Assembly (NCBI RefSeq): GCF_003688995.1
Contig: NZ_PENI01000007.1
Location: forward strand, 62,001 to 126,000
Source of the DNA: Streptomyces shenzhenensis
GTDB taxonomy: Bacteria > Actinomycetota > Actinomycetes > Streptomycetales > Streptomycetaceae
Direction: 5' to 3'
Length of the DNA stretch: 64,000 nt
Below the pieces are notes generated by a model. It was given only the letters and a program-made list of their open reading frames with translations, was not told the DNA's origin and searched no databases. Position 1 is the stretch's first letter. Each line of letters opens with the position of its first letter. Below, piece after piece: positions 50,635 to 60,146 of this stretch. Position numbers and translations under genes: made by a program.

Positions 50635-51428
50635 ACACGCACCCGGCCGGGCGGATCCTGCGGGCCGTGCTGCTGACCCTCCTGTACCTGTTCCTGCTCG
50701 CGCCGATCATCGTGGTGTTCGTCGAGTCCTTCGACGACTCCACCTATCTGCGCTTCCCGCCCGAGGGCTTCACCCTCGACGCCTACCGGCAGGTCTTCGC
50801 CAACGCGGACTTCCGCTCCGGCATCCAGGTCAGCGCCGTCACCGCCGCGGTGACCACGCTGCTCGCCCTGGTCACCGGGGTACCGGCCGCGCTGGCGCTG
50901 ACCCGGCTCCGTTTCCGGGGCCGCGACGCCGTGGAGTCGGCCTTCCTGTCGCCGCTGCTGGTGCCGCACATCGTGCTGGGCCTCGCGCTGCTGGTGCTGT
51001 TCGCGCCGATCCCGCTGACCGACACCTACTGGGGGCTGATCCTGGCCCATCTGGGGGTGACCGTGCCCTATGTGGTGCGGACCGTGTCGGCGGCGCTCGC
51101 CGGGGCCGACCCGCGCGCCGAGGAGGCGGCCCGCACCCTGGGTGCCGGCCGGTTCACGGTGCTGCGGCGGGTGACGCTGCCCGCGGCGCTGCCCGGTCTG
51201 GTCTCGGGCGCCATCATCGCCTTCCTGCTGTCCTTCGACGAGACGGTGATCTCGCTGTTCGTCTCCGGGCAGAGCACCAGGCCGCTGCCGGTGGCGGTGC
51301 TCCAGTACGTGGAGTACCGCAGCGATCCGTCGATCGCCGCGCTGTCGGTCTGCCTGGTGCTGCTGTCGGTCGCGGCCGTGGTGGTCGTCGAGCGCAGCCT
51401 CGGGCTGCGGCGCAGTCTGCGCTCCTGA
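50631..51428 (+). CDS. ABC transporter permease 2 (PotC-like)
   Basis: A 265-residue permease with six helices. It opens VNTHPAGRILRAVLLTLLYL, includes VFVESFDDSTYLRFPPEGFTLDAY, a typical PotC N-terminal loop, and the EAA loop is EEAARTLGAGRFTVLRRVTLPAALPGLV. Together with permease 1 it forms the channel for the operon's solute. GTG overlaps the preceding stop. A 110-bp gap then separates it from the dipeptidase-like gene, the only sizeable break inside the operon besides those around the binding-protein gene. Confidence 0.93.
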   Translation: MNTHPAGRILRAVLLTLLYLFLLAPIIVVFVESFDDSTYLRFPPEGFTLDAYRQVFANADFRSGIQVSAVTAAVTTLLALVTGVPAALALTRLRFRGRDAVESAFLSPLLVPHIVLGLALLVLFAPIPLTDTYWGLILAHLGVTVPYVVRTVSAALAGADPRAEEAARTLGAGRFTVLRRVTLPAALPGLVSGAIIAFLLSFDETVISLFVSGQSTRPLPVAVLQYVEYRSDPSIAALSVCLVLLSVAAVVVVERSLGLRRSLRS

Positions 51429-51538
51429 CCGGCGCCTGCCCGTCTCCCCCACCGGTGTCCGCGTCCCCGGCCGGCCTGTGCCGCCCGGCGCCGGCCGGCC
51501 ACCGATCGCCTCGTCCACTCCCCGCCCTTGGAGGTCAC

Positions 51539-52579
51539 GTGTCCACCGCACCCGCCCCGTCCTTCGACCCCGCGGCGCTGCACCGCGAGAGCATCGTCTT
51601 CAACGCCCTCGACTGCACCCCGCTGTCGTGGGCGGACGAGACGTATCTCGGCAAGCTGGCCGCCTCCGGGGTGACCGCGTTCAACCACGCCACGATCGTC
51701 TCCCAGGGCTACGACGCCGCCGTCGCCTCGATCGTCGGCTGGCAGCGCCGGCTGACGGAGACGGACGGGCGGATCTTCCAGGGCCGCGGGCTCGCCGACG
51801 TACGCCGGGCCAAGGAGGAGGGTTCGGTCGCCTGGTTCGTGGGCTTCGAGGACAGCAAGCCGATAGGCGACGAGCTGTGGCGGCTGGAGGCGCTGCACCA
51901 GCTCGGGCTGCGTTTCCTCGGGCTGACGTACCAGAACCGCAACTTCGCGGGGGACGGCAGCGGTGAGACGGCCAACGGCGGGCTCAGCCGGTTCGGGCGG
52001 TCGCTGGTGCGCGAGTGCAACCGGCTCGGCATCGCGCTCGACCTGTCCCACACCGGTGAGCGGTCCACCCTGGAGACCATCGAACTCTCCGAGAAGCCGG
52101 TGCTGGTCACGCACGCGGGACTGACCCGCTTCGTGGCCAGCCCCCGCAACAAGAGCGACCAGGTCGTACGGGAACTCGCCGCGCGGGGCGGGGCGTTCGG
52201 CCTCGCGGCGAAGTCCGGGTTCCTCAGCCCGGACGGGCTGAAGGGCCCGACAGGACCGGAGGTGTTCGCCGACAACATCGACCATCTGGTCGATCTGGTG
52301 GGCATCGACCATGTGATCGTCGGCACCGACGTCGGCGACGAGCGCAAGTACTCCAAGGAGGGCATGGCCCGGGTGCGCCGGCTCTACCCGGAGATCCCGA
52401 TCGTCGACGACCGCCTCGACCTCGATCTGATCCACCCGGTCGGCATGGGCACCCCGGCCGACCTGCCCGTCATCACGGATGTGCTGGCCCGGCGCGGATA
52501 CGGCGCCGACGACATCCGCAAGGTGCTCGGCGGCAACCTCATGCGCGTGCTGGGCGAGATCTGGGGCGAGGCGGCGTGA
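51539..52579 (+). CDS. M19 membrane-dipeptidase-like protein lacking the first His ligand
   Basis: A 346-residue TIM-barrel hydrolase of the renal dipeptidase family. The bridging Glu104 (VGFEDSKP), His171 (LDLSHTGERS), His192 (VLVTHAG), His257 and Asp264 (GIDHVIVGTDVG) are in place. The usual N-terminal DGHxD metal motif is replaced by FNALDCTPLS, so the first metal-binding His is missing. This may leave one metal only, or shift the reaction from dipeptides to another amide or ring. There is no signal peptide, so it works inside on what the importer brings. GGAGG precedes the GTG; the stop overlaps the next gene by GTGA. Confidence 0.88.
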   Translation: MSTAPAPSFDPAALHRESIVFNALDCTPLSWADETYLGKLAASGVTAFNHATIVSQGYDAAVASIVGWQRRLTETDGRIFQGRGLADVRRAKEEGSVAWFVGFEDSKPIGDELWRLEALHQLGLRFLGLTYQNRNFAGDGSGETANGGLSRFGRSLVRECNRLGIALDLSHTGERSTLETIELSEKPVLVTHAGLTRFVASPRNKSDQVVRELAARGGAFGLAAKSGFLSPDGLKGPTGPEVFADNIDHLVDLVGIDHVIVGTDVGDERKYSKEGMARVRRLYPEIPIVDDRLDLDLIHPVGMGTPADLPVITDVLARRGYGADDIRKVLGGNLMRVLGEIWGEAA

Positions 52580-54540
52580 CCTCCCCGCACCCCGGGCCGG
52601 CCGCGTCGCCGGACGCCGTCCGCCCGGCCGTCGCCGTGGTCGGCGCGGGACCGCGCGGCACGGCCGTGCTGGAACGGCTGCTGGCCCGCCTCCGCGCCGA
52701 CGCGGGCGACGGCGGGGCGGACGGCACCGGCCCGCTCGGCGTCGACCTCCATGTGATCGAGCCGTACGTACCGGGAGCCGGCCGGGTCTGGGCGCCCGGC
52801 CAGCCGGACCCGCTGCTGATGAACACCCTCGCCGGGCACGCCACCGCGTTCCCCGACGCGTCCGTGCGCATGGCGGGCCCGCCGTCGTCGGGCCCCTCGC
52901 TGCTGGAGTGGTCCGAGGAGCACGCCCCCGGCCTGGCCCCGCACGCCTATCCCGCCCGCGCCCTGATGGGCCGTTATCTGGCCTGGGCGTACCACCGGAT
53001 CGTCGCCGACCCGCCGCCCGGAGTACGCGTGATCCACCACCCGGACCGGGCCGTGGCGCTGGCCGCGGAGCCCGGCGGACGGCTGCGGCTCACGCTGGCC
53101 GGGGGCGGCGGTGTCGCCGCCGACGCGGTGGTGCTCGCCACCGGGCACACGGAGGTGCTGCCCGGCGACGAGGAGACCGTCCTCGCCGCCCACGCGGCGG
53201 CCCACGGCCTGGCCTATGTGCCGCCCGGTCAGGCGCACGAGCGCGAACTGGACGCCGTGCCCGCCGGGGAACCGGTCCTGGTGCGCGGGCTCGCCCTGAA
53301 CTTCTTCGACCAGATCACCCTGCTCACGACGGGCCGCGGCGGACGGTTCGTACCGCTGGAGCACGGCCTGCTGCGCTATCTGCCGTCCGGCCGGGAGCCC
53401 CGGGTGTACGCGGGTTCCGGCCGCGGCGTGCCCTATCTGGCGCGCGGCCACGCGCCCGGCACCATGCCTGCCGGACACCGCAGGCGGGTCCTCGACGACG
53501 GTGCGGTGCAGCGGCTGCTCGACCGGGGGCCCGGCTCGGTCTCCTTCGCGGACGACGTGTGGCCGCTGATCGCCAAGGAGGCGGGCCTCGCCTGGTACGA
53601 GGTGCTGCTGCGGCGCTCCCTGGGCGAGTGCGCGCTGCCGCCCCAGGAGTTCCTGGACCGCTACACGGCGGCCCCGTACCGGTCGGTGGCCGAGGCTGAG
53701 CTGCTGGCCGGGGCCTTCGCCGATCCCGGCGCCAGGTTCGACCTGCGCGATCTGGACCGGCCGCTGTCCGCGCGGCAGTTCGCGGCGCGGGAGGAGTTCG
53801 ACGCCTGGATGCGCGAGCACCTGCGGGACGACCTGGCCCAGGCCCTGGATCCGGCTGACAGCCCGCTGAAGGCCGCGGCGTCCGCCGTGGCCGCGGTCAA
53901 GGGCGCGGTACGGCGGCTGGTCGCGGCGGGCGCGCTGACGGGTGACACCCGCGCGGCCCTGTCCTGGTTCCGGGCGTTCGGCGCGCATCTGTCCAGCGGG
54001 CCGCCGCCGTCCCGGATCGCCGAACTGCTCGCGCTGAGCGAGGCAGGGGTGGTCTCCTTCCTGGGTGCCCGGCCGGAGGTCCGCGCGGACGCCGGACGCG
54101 GGGTGTTCACGGCGGTCTCGGCGACCGTGCCCGGCGCGCAGGTCGAGGCCCGGGCGCTGATCGACGCCTGGCTGCCCGGCGCCGACGTGTCCCGCACGGC
54201 CGACCCGCTGCTGCGCTCGCTGCTGGACTCCGGGCTGGCCAGGCCGCATCGCACGGACGACGGCCGCGGCGGGCCCAGCGGCGCCCTCGACGTGGAGCCG
54301 TCGGGGCTGCGGGTCCGGGACGCCGACGGGGTCGCCTCCGACCGGCTGTTCGCGTGCGGCATCCCGCTGGAGGGCGTCGAGTGGAACAACGCGATCGGCG
54401 CCCGCGCCCGGTCCGACGCCGCGCTGTTCCGGCAGGCCGACATCATCGCCGCCCGGGCGCTGACGGCGGCCCGCACCACCGGAGCGGACCGAACGACGCC
54501 TGCCGCGACGGCACTTCTGTCGTCGGGCGGAGATACGTGA
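52576..54540 (+). CDS. FAD/NAD(P)-binding protein (NAD_binding_9 family)
   Basis: A 654-residue flavoprotein-like oxidoreductase. The dinucleotide fold is VAVVGAGPRGTAVLERLL (residues about 19-36), followed by VIEPYVPGAGRVWAPGQPDPLLMNT, ADAVVLATGHTE and LVRGLALNFFD, typical of PF13454 proteins. The C-terminal half ends with DGVASDRLFACGIPLEGVEWNNAIGA. Related proteins are largely uncharacterised; some hydroxylate amines or oxidise small acids. The GTG overlaps the dipeptidase-like stop, so the two act in one pathway. It is the last gene of the operon and is followed by a strong terminator. Confidence 0.87.
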   Translation: MTSPHPGPAASPDAVRPAVAVVGAGPRGTAVLERLLARLRADAGDGGADGTGPLGVDLHVIEPYVPGAGRVWAPGQPDPLLMNTLAGHATAFPDASVRMAGPPSSGPSLLEWSEEHAPGLAPHAYPARALMGRYLAWAYHRIVADPPPGVRVIHHPDRAVALAAEPGGRLRLTLAGGGGVAADAVVLATGHTEVLPGDEETVLAAHAAAHGLAYVPPGQAHERELDAVPAGEPVLVRGLALNFFDQITLLTTGRGGRFVPLEHGLLRYLPSGREPRVYAGSGRGVPYLARGHAPGTMPAGHRRRVLDDGAVQRLLDRGPGSVSFADDVWPLIAKEAGLAWYEVLLRRSLGECALPPQEFLDRYTAAPYRSVAEAELLAGAFADPGARFDLRDLDRPLSARQFAAREEFDAWMREHLRDDLAQALDPADSPLKAAASAVAAVKGAVRRLVAAGALTGDTRAALSWFRAFGAHLSSGPPPSRIAELLALSEAGVVSFLGARPEVRADAGRGVFTAVSATVPGAQVEARALIDAWLPGADVSRTADPLLRSLLDSGLARPHRTDDGRGGPSGALDVEPSGLRVRDADGVASDRLFACGIPLEGVEWNNAIGARARSDAALFRQADIIAARALTAARTTGADRTTPAATALLSSGGDT

Positions 54541-54599
54541 CCGGTCCCGGGTCCGGCCCGTTCATCGGCCGTCCGGCCGTCCGGAAGCGCTCCCGCACG

Positions 54600-54633
54600 G
54601 GGTGGACGCGGAGTGTGTGCTCCGCGTCCACCC
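54600..54633. terminator. Bidirectional hairpin terminator
   Basis: Perfect 14-bp stem (arm GGGTGGACGCGGAG) and 6-nt loop TGTGTG between the operon end and the convergent htpG gene. Confidence 0.85.
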
Positions 54634-54640
54634 GTGCTCG

Positions 54641-56539
54641 CTACAGCGTCCGCTCCAGCGCGTCCGCGACCAGTTTCACGAAGCGGCCCGGCTCCTTGGG
54701 CCGGCCGCCCTCGGCCAGCACCGCCAGCCCGTAGAGCAGTTCGGCGCTCGCCACCAGGCCCGAGCGGTCCTCGCGTGCCGTGTACGCCTGGTTGAGGCCC
54801 CGCACCAGCAGGTGGTCGGGGTTGAGTTCGAGGATCCGCTTGGTCGCGGGCACCTCCTGCCCCATGGCGCGGTACATGTTCTCCAGCGCCGGCGTGAGGT
54901 CGCCGGTGTCGGAGACGACACAGGCCGGGGAGACGGTGAGCCGCGACGACAGACGTACGTCCTTGACGTCCTCGTCCAGGTGCTCCTTCATCCAGCCGAG
55001 CAGACCGGCGTACTCCTCGGTCTGCTTCTCCTTCTCCCCGTCGCTCTTCCCGGCGTCGGTCCCGAGGTCGATCTCGCCCTTGGCGACGGAGCGCAGCCGC
55101 TTGCCCTGGAACTCGCCGACGGCGTCCACCCACACCTCGTCGACGGGGTCGGTGAGCAGCAGGACCTCGATGTCCTTGGCGCGGAACGCCTCCATGTGCG
55201 GGGAGTTCTCGATGCTCTGCCGGGACTCGCCGGTGATGAAGTAGATGTCGTCCTGGCCGTCCTTCATCCGCTCCACGTACTCCTGGAGCGTGGTGGGCCG
55301 GTCGTCGCCGTGGGTGCCGGCGAAGGTCGCGACGGCGCAGATGGCCTCCCGGTTCTCGGTGTCGGTGATCAGCCCCTCCTTCAGGACCGCCCCGAACTCC
55401 CGCCAGAAGGTGGCGTACCGCTCCGCGTCGTTCGCCTTCATGTCCTTGACGGCGGACAGGATCTTCTTCGTCAGCCGCCGCTGGATCATCCGGATGTGCC
55501 GGTCCTGCTGGAGGATCTCGCGGGAGACGTTGAGCGAGAGGTCCTGGGCGTCGACCACGCCCTTGACGAACCGCAGGTAGGGCGGCAGCAGCGCCTCGCA
55601 GTCGTCCATGATCAGGACGCGTTTGACGTAGAGCTGGAGGCCGCGCTGGTGGCCCTGGGTGAACAGGTCGTGCGATGCGTGTTCCGGCAGGAAGAGCAGC
55701 GCCTGGTACTCGAAGGTGCCCTCGGCCTGGAACCGGACGGTCTCCAGCGGGGCGCGCCAGTCGTGGCTGATGTGCTTGTACAGCTCGTGGTACTCGTCGT
55801 CGGAGACCTCGTCGCGCGAGCGCGCCCACAGCGCCTTCATCGAGTTCAGCGTCTCCGGCTCGGGCGTGGTGTCGTCGCCCTCGCGCTGCTCCGGGACCAT
55901 CCGGATGGGCCAGGTGATGAAGTCGGAGTAGCGCTTCACGATCTCCCTGATCTTCCAGGGAGCGGTGTAGTCGTGGAGCTGGTTCTCGGGGTCGGCCGGC
56001 TTGAGGTGGAGCGTGACGGCGGTGCCCTGCGGGGCCTCGTCGACGGTCTCCAGGGTGTAGGTGCCCTCGCCGTGGGAGCTCCAGCGGGTGCCCTGGGTCT
56101 CGCCGGCCCTGCGGGTCACCAGGGTCATCTCGTCGGCGGCCATGAAGCCGGAGTAGAAGCCGACGCCGAACTGGCCGATGAGCCCCTCGGCGCCGCCCGC
56201 GTCCTTGGCCTCCCGCAGCTCCCGGAGGAACTCGGCGGTCCCCGAGTTGGCGATGGTGCCGATGAGCCGCCCGACCTCGTCGTACGACATCCCGATGCCG
56301 TTGTCCCGCACGGTGAGCGTACGGGCGTCCTTGTCGACGTCGATCTCGATGTGCAGGTCGGAGGTGTCGGCGTCCGGCGCGTCGTCGCGCAGCGCCGCGA
56401 GGCGCAGCTTGTCCAGCGCGTCGGAGGCGTTGGAGACGAGTTCACGCAGGAAGACGTCCTTGTGCGAGTAGACCGAGTGGATCATCAGCTGGAGCAGCTG
56501 ACGGGCCTCTACCTGGTACTCAAACGTTTCGGTCGGCAT
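54641..56539 (-). CDS. htpG: Molecular chaperone HtpG (Hsp90)
   Basis: A 632-residue Hsp90. The GHKL ATPase domain shows [38 protein letters not shown] and [12 protein letters not shown]; the middle domain has [40 protein letters not shown]; the C-terminal dimerisation domain is complete. Length matches E. coli HtpG. It assists folding of client proteins in the cytoplasm. ATG 56539 has TGAGG upstream. A 24-bp inverted repeat ends 26 bp upstream of the start and may be an operator; it does not match the CIRCE or HspR sequences. Confidence 0.97.
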
Positions 56540-56905
56540 GTCCGGTGTTTACCTCACAGGTCCCACTGTCGCCGGATCGGGTGACAGTCACTCACTGTAA
56601 GGCACCAAGTAACCACACCCCCCCCCTGTTCCCCGAAGCCGACGACGGCGGGGCCCTGGGCACCGTTGAAGCGGTGTCCCGGCCCGGCACCCGGCCGTTC
56701 CTCGATCACCCGCAGCCCCGGCAGGGCTCCCAGGGCTGCCGCGATGTCGTCGTTCCCGGCCCGGCTTCGGCCGGTCGCCGTGGCCGCCGCGGCAGCGAGC
56801 GGCGCGCGGGCCTGAGTCGCTCCCAGCCGACACACCCGGGCCAGCGCATCCCGGGTCGGGACCAGGGCATCCACCGACGTGCGGTCCCCGAGCCACGCTG
56901 GGCGT
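56540..56905. other. htpG upstream region with C9 tract and doubtful small ORF
   Basis: 366 bp between htpG and the PP2C gene, both on the minus strand. A minus-strand frame (GTG 56874 to 56554, 106 codons) includes LGALPGLRVIEERPGAGPGH and looks partly protein-like, but it has no clear ribosome site and no family I know. It is crossed by a run of nine C (56618-56626), where the frame could shift. It may be a decayed gene. Confidence 0.3.
56565..56588. promoter_or_regulatory. Inverted repeat upstream of htpG
   Basis: Arms ACTGTCGCC and GGTGACAGT (8 of 9 pairing) around a 6-nt spacer, 26 bp upstream of the htpG ATG. A candidate heat-shock or stress operator. Confidence 0.4.
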
Positions 56906-58039
56906 TCAGAGACGTGTGGTCTCCCGACGTGCGACGATCAGGGCCATGTCGTCGTCGAGTCGCCCGTTCACGTGCTCCCTGAGATCGGCGGCGATCCGCC
57001 GGACCAGCGGCCCGGGCGCCTCGTCCGCCCAGGCCGTGAGGCGCGTACAGAGCGGGTAGAAGATCCCCCGCTCGTCGCGGGCCTCGCTGACCCCGTCCGT
57101 GTACAGCACCAGCCGGTCACCGTGTTCGAAGGGATAGGTGGCCGGCAGGTACGCCGCTGTGGACATGTCGCCGAGGCCGAGCGGCGGCGCGGGCTCGGGC
57201 ACGGTCAGGGCCCACGCGGTGGAGCGGCGCAGCAGCACCGGCGGCGGGTGCCCGCAGCTGATCAGCCGCACGACCGGCTCGTCGTCCGGGATCTCCGCGA
57301 TCACGGCGGTCACGAAGCGTTCGGAGATGTCCTCCTCGGCCTCCGAGAACTCCGCGAGCCCCCAGGAGACGGCGTCTTCCATGTAGGTGACCAGTTCAGG
57401 CAACGAGGTCGTGCGGTGGGCCGCGGCGCGAAAGGCTCCCAGCACGATCGCGGTGTCGCTGATCGAGGCCAGCCCCTTGCCGCGGACGTCCCCGATCAGC
57501 AGCCGGGTGGAGCCGACGCGGCGGGCCGCGGCGTACAGGTCGCCGCCGACGCGGGTGTCGGCCTCGGCGCTGCGGTACGCCGAGGCCAGCGAGACCGGGC
57601 CGGCCCGCTTCGGGAGCGGTCGCAGCACGACGCGCTGTGCCGCCTCCGACACCGAGCGCACCCGGAGCAGTTCCCGCTCCCGCCGGACCCGCAGGCGGGA
57701 GACGACGACGAGGAGGGCACAGAGCACGGCGAGCGCCGCGAGTTCGACGAGGACGCTCTCGGTGGTCAGGGTCTGCCGCTCCAGACCGGCGACGACCAGA
57801 GCCAGCAGGGCGAGACCGCAGATCACGGCCGTGGCGACCGGACCCGCGCCGATGGCGGTGACCGCGCAGGCGACGACCAGCAGATGCGCGATGTGGATGT
57901 CCGGCGCCAGGAACGCGTCGGCCACCGGGATGGCGACGATCGCCAGCGCCGGGCCGATCAGCCACCATGAGGCCACCGCCGTCCGGTTCCGGGGCCGGGG
58001 CACCCCGTTCACCGTGTTGCCGACGGTCCCAGCGCTCAT
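56906..58039 (-). CDS. SpoIIE-type PP2C serine phosphatase with membrane region
   Basis: A 377-residue phosphatase. Residues about 25-115 contain four to five hydrophobic segments, without a recognisable sensor. After a linker helix (RRERELLRVRSVSEAAQRVVLRPLP), the PP2C/SpoIIE domain has SAEADTRVGGDLYAA, LIGDVRGKGL, VRLISCGHPPPVLL, DRLVLYTDGVSEARD and a final DDDMALIVARR, giving the metal-binding acids. It should dephosphorylate an anti-sigma-factor antagonist, as Streptomyces paralogues do; the partner is not in the window. GGGAG precedes the ATG. Confidence 0.92.
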   Translation of the reverse strand: MSAGTVGNTVNGVPRPRNRTAVASWWLIGPALAIVAIPVADAFLAPDIHIAHLLVVACAVTAIGAGPVATAVICGLALLALVVAGLERQTLTTESVLVELAALAVLCALLVVVSRLRVRRERELLRVRSVSEAAQRVVLRPLPKRAGPVSLASAYRSAEADTRVGGDLYAAARRVGSTRLLIGDVRGKGLASISDTAIVLGAFRAAAHRTTSLPELVTYMEDAVSWGLAEFSEAEEDISERFVTAVIAEIPDDEPVVRLISCGHPPPVLLRRSTAWALTVPEPAPPLGLGDMSTAAYLPATYPFEHGDRLVLYTDGVSEARDERGIFYPLCTRLTAWADEAPGPLVRRIAADLREHVNGRLDDDMALIVARRETTRL

Positions 58040-58156
58040 GCCGTACTCCCGTGCCGGTTGCCCCTCCACCACAGCACATGGCCGTCCCCGGCGCCATCCC
58101 CCCTCGCTCCGGAGCAGTGACCGCCGGTCACCCATCGTGAGAGTCGGTGCTCTTCC

Positions 58157-58176
58157 GGCCGGGCGGTCGCCCGGCC
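58157..58176 (-). terminator. Hairpin after lysA-like gene
   Basis: GGCCGGGC/GCCCGGCC 8-bp stem with a 4-nt loop, 3 bp after the stop codon of the decarboxylase gene. Confidence 0.65.
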
Positions 58177-58179
58177 CGG

Positions 58180-59517
58180 TCACAGGCCCACGTCCCGGCC
58201 TCGAACGTCGTCCAGGGACTCGCGCCGGACCAGCAGCCGTGCGCGGCCCGCGCGTACGGCCACCACCGGCGGGCGGCCCACCATGTTGTAGCCGGAGGCC
58301 ATGGACAGGTGGTAGGCGCCCGACACCGGGACGGCCAGCAGGTCCCCGGCCCGCAGGTCGGCGGGCAGCTCCACGTCGGCGGCGAGGACGTCGCCGGCCT
58401 CGCAGTACCGGCCGACCACCGTCACCGGGGCCGTCGCGGACGTCGTGCGCCGGCCGGTCAGCCGGGGCGCGTACCGGGCACCGTAGAGGGCGGGCCGCGG
58501 GTTGTCGCCCATGCCGCCGTCGACGGCGGCGAACGTGCGCCCGGCCGTGTGTTTGACGGACAGCACCCGGTACACGGCGACGCCCGCCGGACCCACGACG
58601 GCCCGGCCCGGCTCGATGATCAGGCGGGGCACGGCGAGCCCCGCGGCCGCGCACGCCGCCGCCAGTTCGGTACGGACCGTGCGCGCCAGCGCGGTGAGGT
58701 CGAGGGCGCGTTCGCCGGGGCGGTAGGCGATCCCGTGCCCGCCGCCCAGGTCGAGTTCGGGCAGCACGAGGCCGTGCCGCTCGCGCAGCCGGGCCATCAG
58801 CCCCACCAGCCGCCGCACCGCTTCCGCATAGGGTGCGACCTCGGTGATCTGGGAACCCAGATGGCAGTGCAGGCCGGTCAGTTCGAGCTGTGGCTGATCG
58901 AGGATCCGGGCGATGGCCTGCTCGGCGCCGCCGTCCGCCAGGGACAGCCCGAACTTCTGGCCGTCGGTCCCGGTACGGATCTTCTCGTGGCCGCCGGCGC
59001 TGATGCCGGGCACCACCCGCACCATCACCCGCTGCCGGCCGCCGGGCCCGACGGCGGCGGCCAGCCGGGCGATCTCCGAGGGGCTGTCGATGACGATGCG
59101 GCCGACCCCGAGGCGCAGCGCGGCCCGCACGTCCGCCGGGGACTTGGCGTTGCCGTGCAGCACGATGCGGGCGGGCGGGAAGCCCGTGGTGACCGCGAGC
59201 TCCAGCTCGCCCGCCGAGCAGACGTCGAGGCCCAGGCCCTCCTCGTCCACCCAGTGGATCATGGCGCGGCACAGGAACGCCTTGGCCGCGTACAGGACTT
59301 CGGCGTCGGGGAAGGCATGCCGGTACATACGGCAGCGCTCGCGCACCTCGCTCTCGTCGAGCACATAGACGGGCGTGCCGAAGCGCTCGGCGATGTCGGC
59401 CAGCGGCACACCGCCCACGGCGGTCTCGCCCCGGTGCGGCTCGGTGCTCGACACGGGCCACACCGACAGGTCGGCGGCGGCCGGCGCGGTGGGCACGGGT
59501 TCGTTGACGACGCTCAT
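58180..59517 (-). CDS. lysA-like: Diaminopimelate decarboxylase-like PLP enzyme
   Basis: A 445-residue fold III PLP decarboxylase. The PLP lysine is Lys79 (EVLYAAKAFLC), with HCHLGSQI, GGGHGIAY, EPGRAVVG and the dimer-supplied Cys in GRYCEAGD, and SGAYHLSMASGYNMVGRPPVV near the end. These fit meso-diaminopimelate decarboxylase (last step of lysine synthesis), although an extended N-terminus of about 30 residues (Pro/Ala-rich) precedes the domain. It follows the SAV_915 gene by 14 bp. As the essential lysA is often next to argS and thrA-type genes in Streptomyces, this may be a second copy. Confidence 0.9.
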   Translation of the reverse strand: MSVVNEPVPTAPAAADLSVWPVSSTEPHRGETAVGGVPLADIAERFGTPVYVLDESEVRERCRMYRHAFPDAEVLYAAKAFLCRAMIHWVDEEGLGLDVCSAGELELAVTTGFPPARIVLHGNAKSPADVRAALRLGVGRIVIDSPSEIARLAAAVGPGGRQRVMVRVVPGISAGGHEKIRTGTDGQKFGLSLADGGAEQAIARILDQPQLELTGLHCHLGSQITEVAPYAEAVRRLVGLMARLRERHGLVLPELDLGGGHGIAYRPGERALDLTALARTVRTELAAACAAAGLAVPRLIIEPGRAVVGPAGVAVYRVLSVKHTAGRTFAAVDGGMGDNPRPALYGARYAPRLTGRRTTSATAPVTVVGRYCEAGDVLAADVELPADLRAGDLLAVPVSGAYHLSMASGYNMVGRPPVVAVRAGRARLLVRRESLDDVRGRDVGL

Positions 59518-59531
59518 GGTGTCACCGCCTC

Positions 59532-59873
59532 TCAGCCGACCCGCAGCGCCGCGGTCATGGGCGCCGGGGTGACGGGGACGACCGGTGCGGGTGCCGGCGC
59601 GGAGAGCTGCGGGTCCACCGTGACGCGGGTGACGCCGAGCGGGGCGACCAGCGAACGCAGCGCGGGCTCGGCCAGTCTGATCCACGCCTGCTCGCCGCCG
59701 AGCGTCGCGGTCAGCCGCCGCACCGAGGTGAATCCGACGGCCGTACGGCTGCCCAGGGGGGTGCGGAAGACACGTACGGCATCGCCCCACGGCCCCGGCC
59801 GGACCGGGACGAACAGGGGCCCGGCCGGGCGCCGATCAGCGGGCTCGGGGTCGTCGCCGAGGAGTTCCGTCAT
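59532..59873 (-). CDS. SAV_915 family protein
   Basis: A 113-residue cytoplasmic protein. The core TPLGSRTAVGFTSVRRLTATLG, then EQAWIRLAEPALRSLVAPLG and VTRVTVDP, is the pattern I remember for the streptomycete SAV_915 family (SseB-like fold), whose function is unknown. ATG with GGAGGC 6 nt upstream. It lies 14 bp ahead of the lysA-like gene and is probably co-transcribed with it. The C-terminus is Pro/Ala/Val-rich. Confidence 0.75.
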   Translation of the reverse strand: MTELLGDDPEPADRRPAGPLFVPVRPGPWGDAVRVFRTPLGSRTAVGFTSVRRLTATLGGEQAWIRLAEPALRSLVAPLGVTRVTVDPQLSAPAPAPVVPVTPAPMTAALRVG

Positions 59874-60146
59874 GGGATGCCTCCGAGAGGTTCCTTGTGT
59901 TCAGGTGGGTTTGCTCGATCGCCCCGGACGGCGGGGAGGCGGCCCGGGGCGCTGAATCGACGCTATGTCCGCCACCGCGCCTCTCCGGCGCCCCATGACG
60001 CGACGCTGACGGGCGGCGGCCCGACGCTGACGGACCCCTGACACCGGCGGCGACGGCCGCACCGGCACCGGCGGAAACCGGCCCACGGGCACACCCGTGA
60101 GCCTCCCTGCACCGGCCGCGCCACGGCTTGGCTACGATCTGCCCCG

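Noticed and set aside
56540-56700. CIRCE or HspR (HAIR) element upstream of htpG
   Set aside because: The inverted repeat present does not match TTAGCACTC or CTTGAGT arms.
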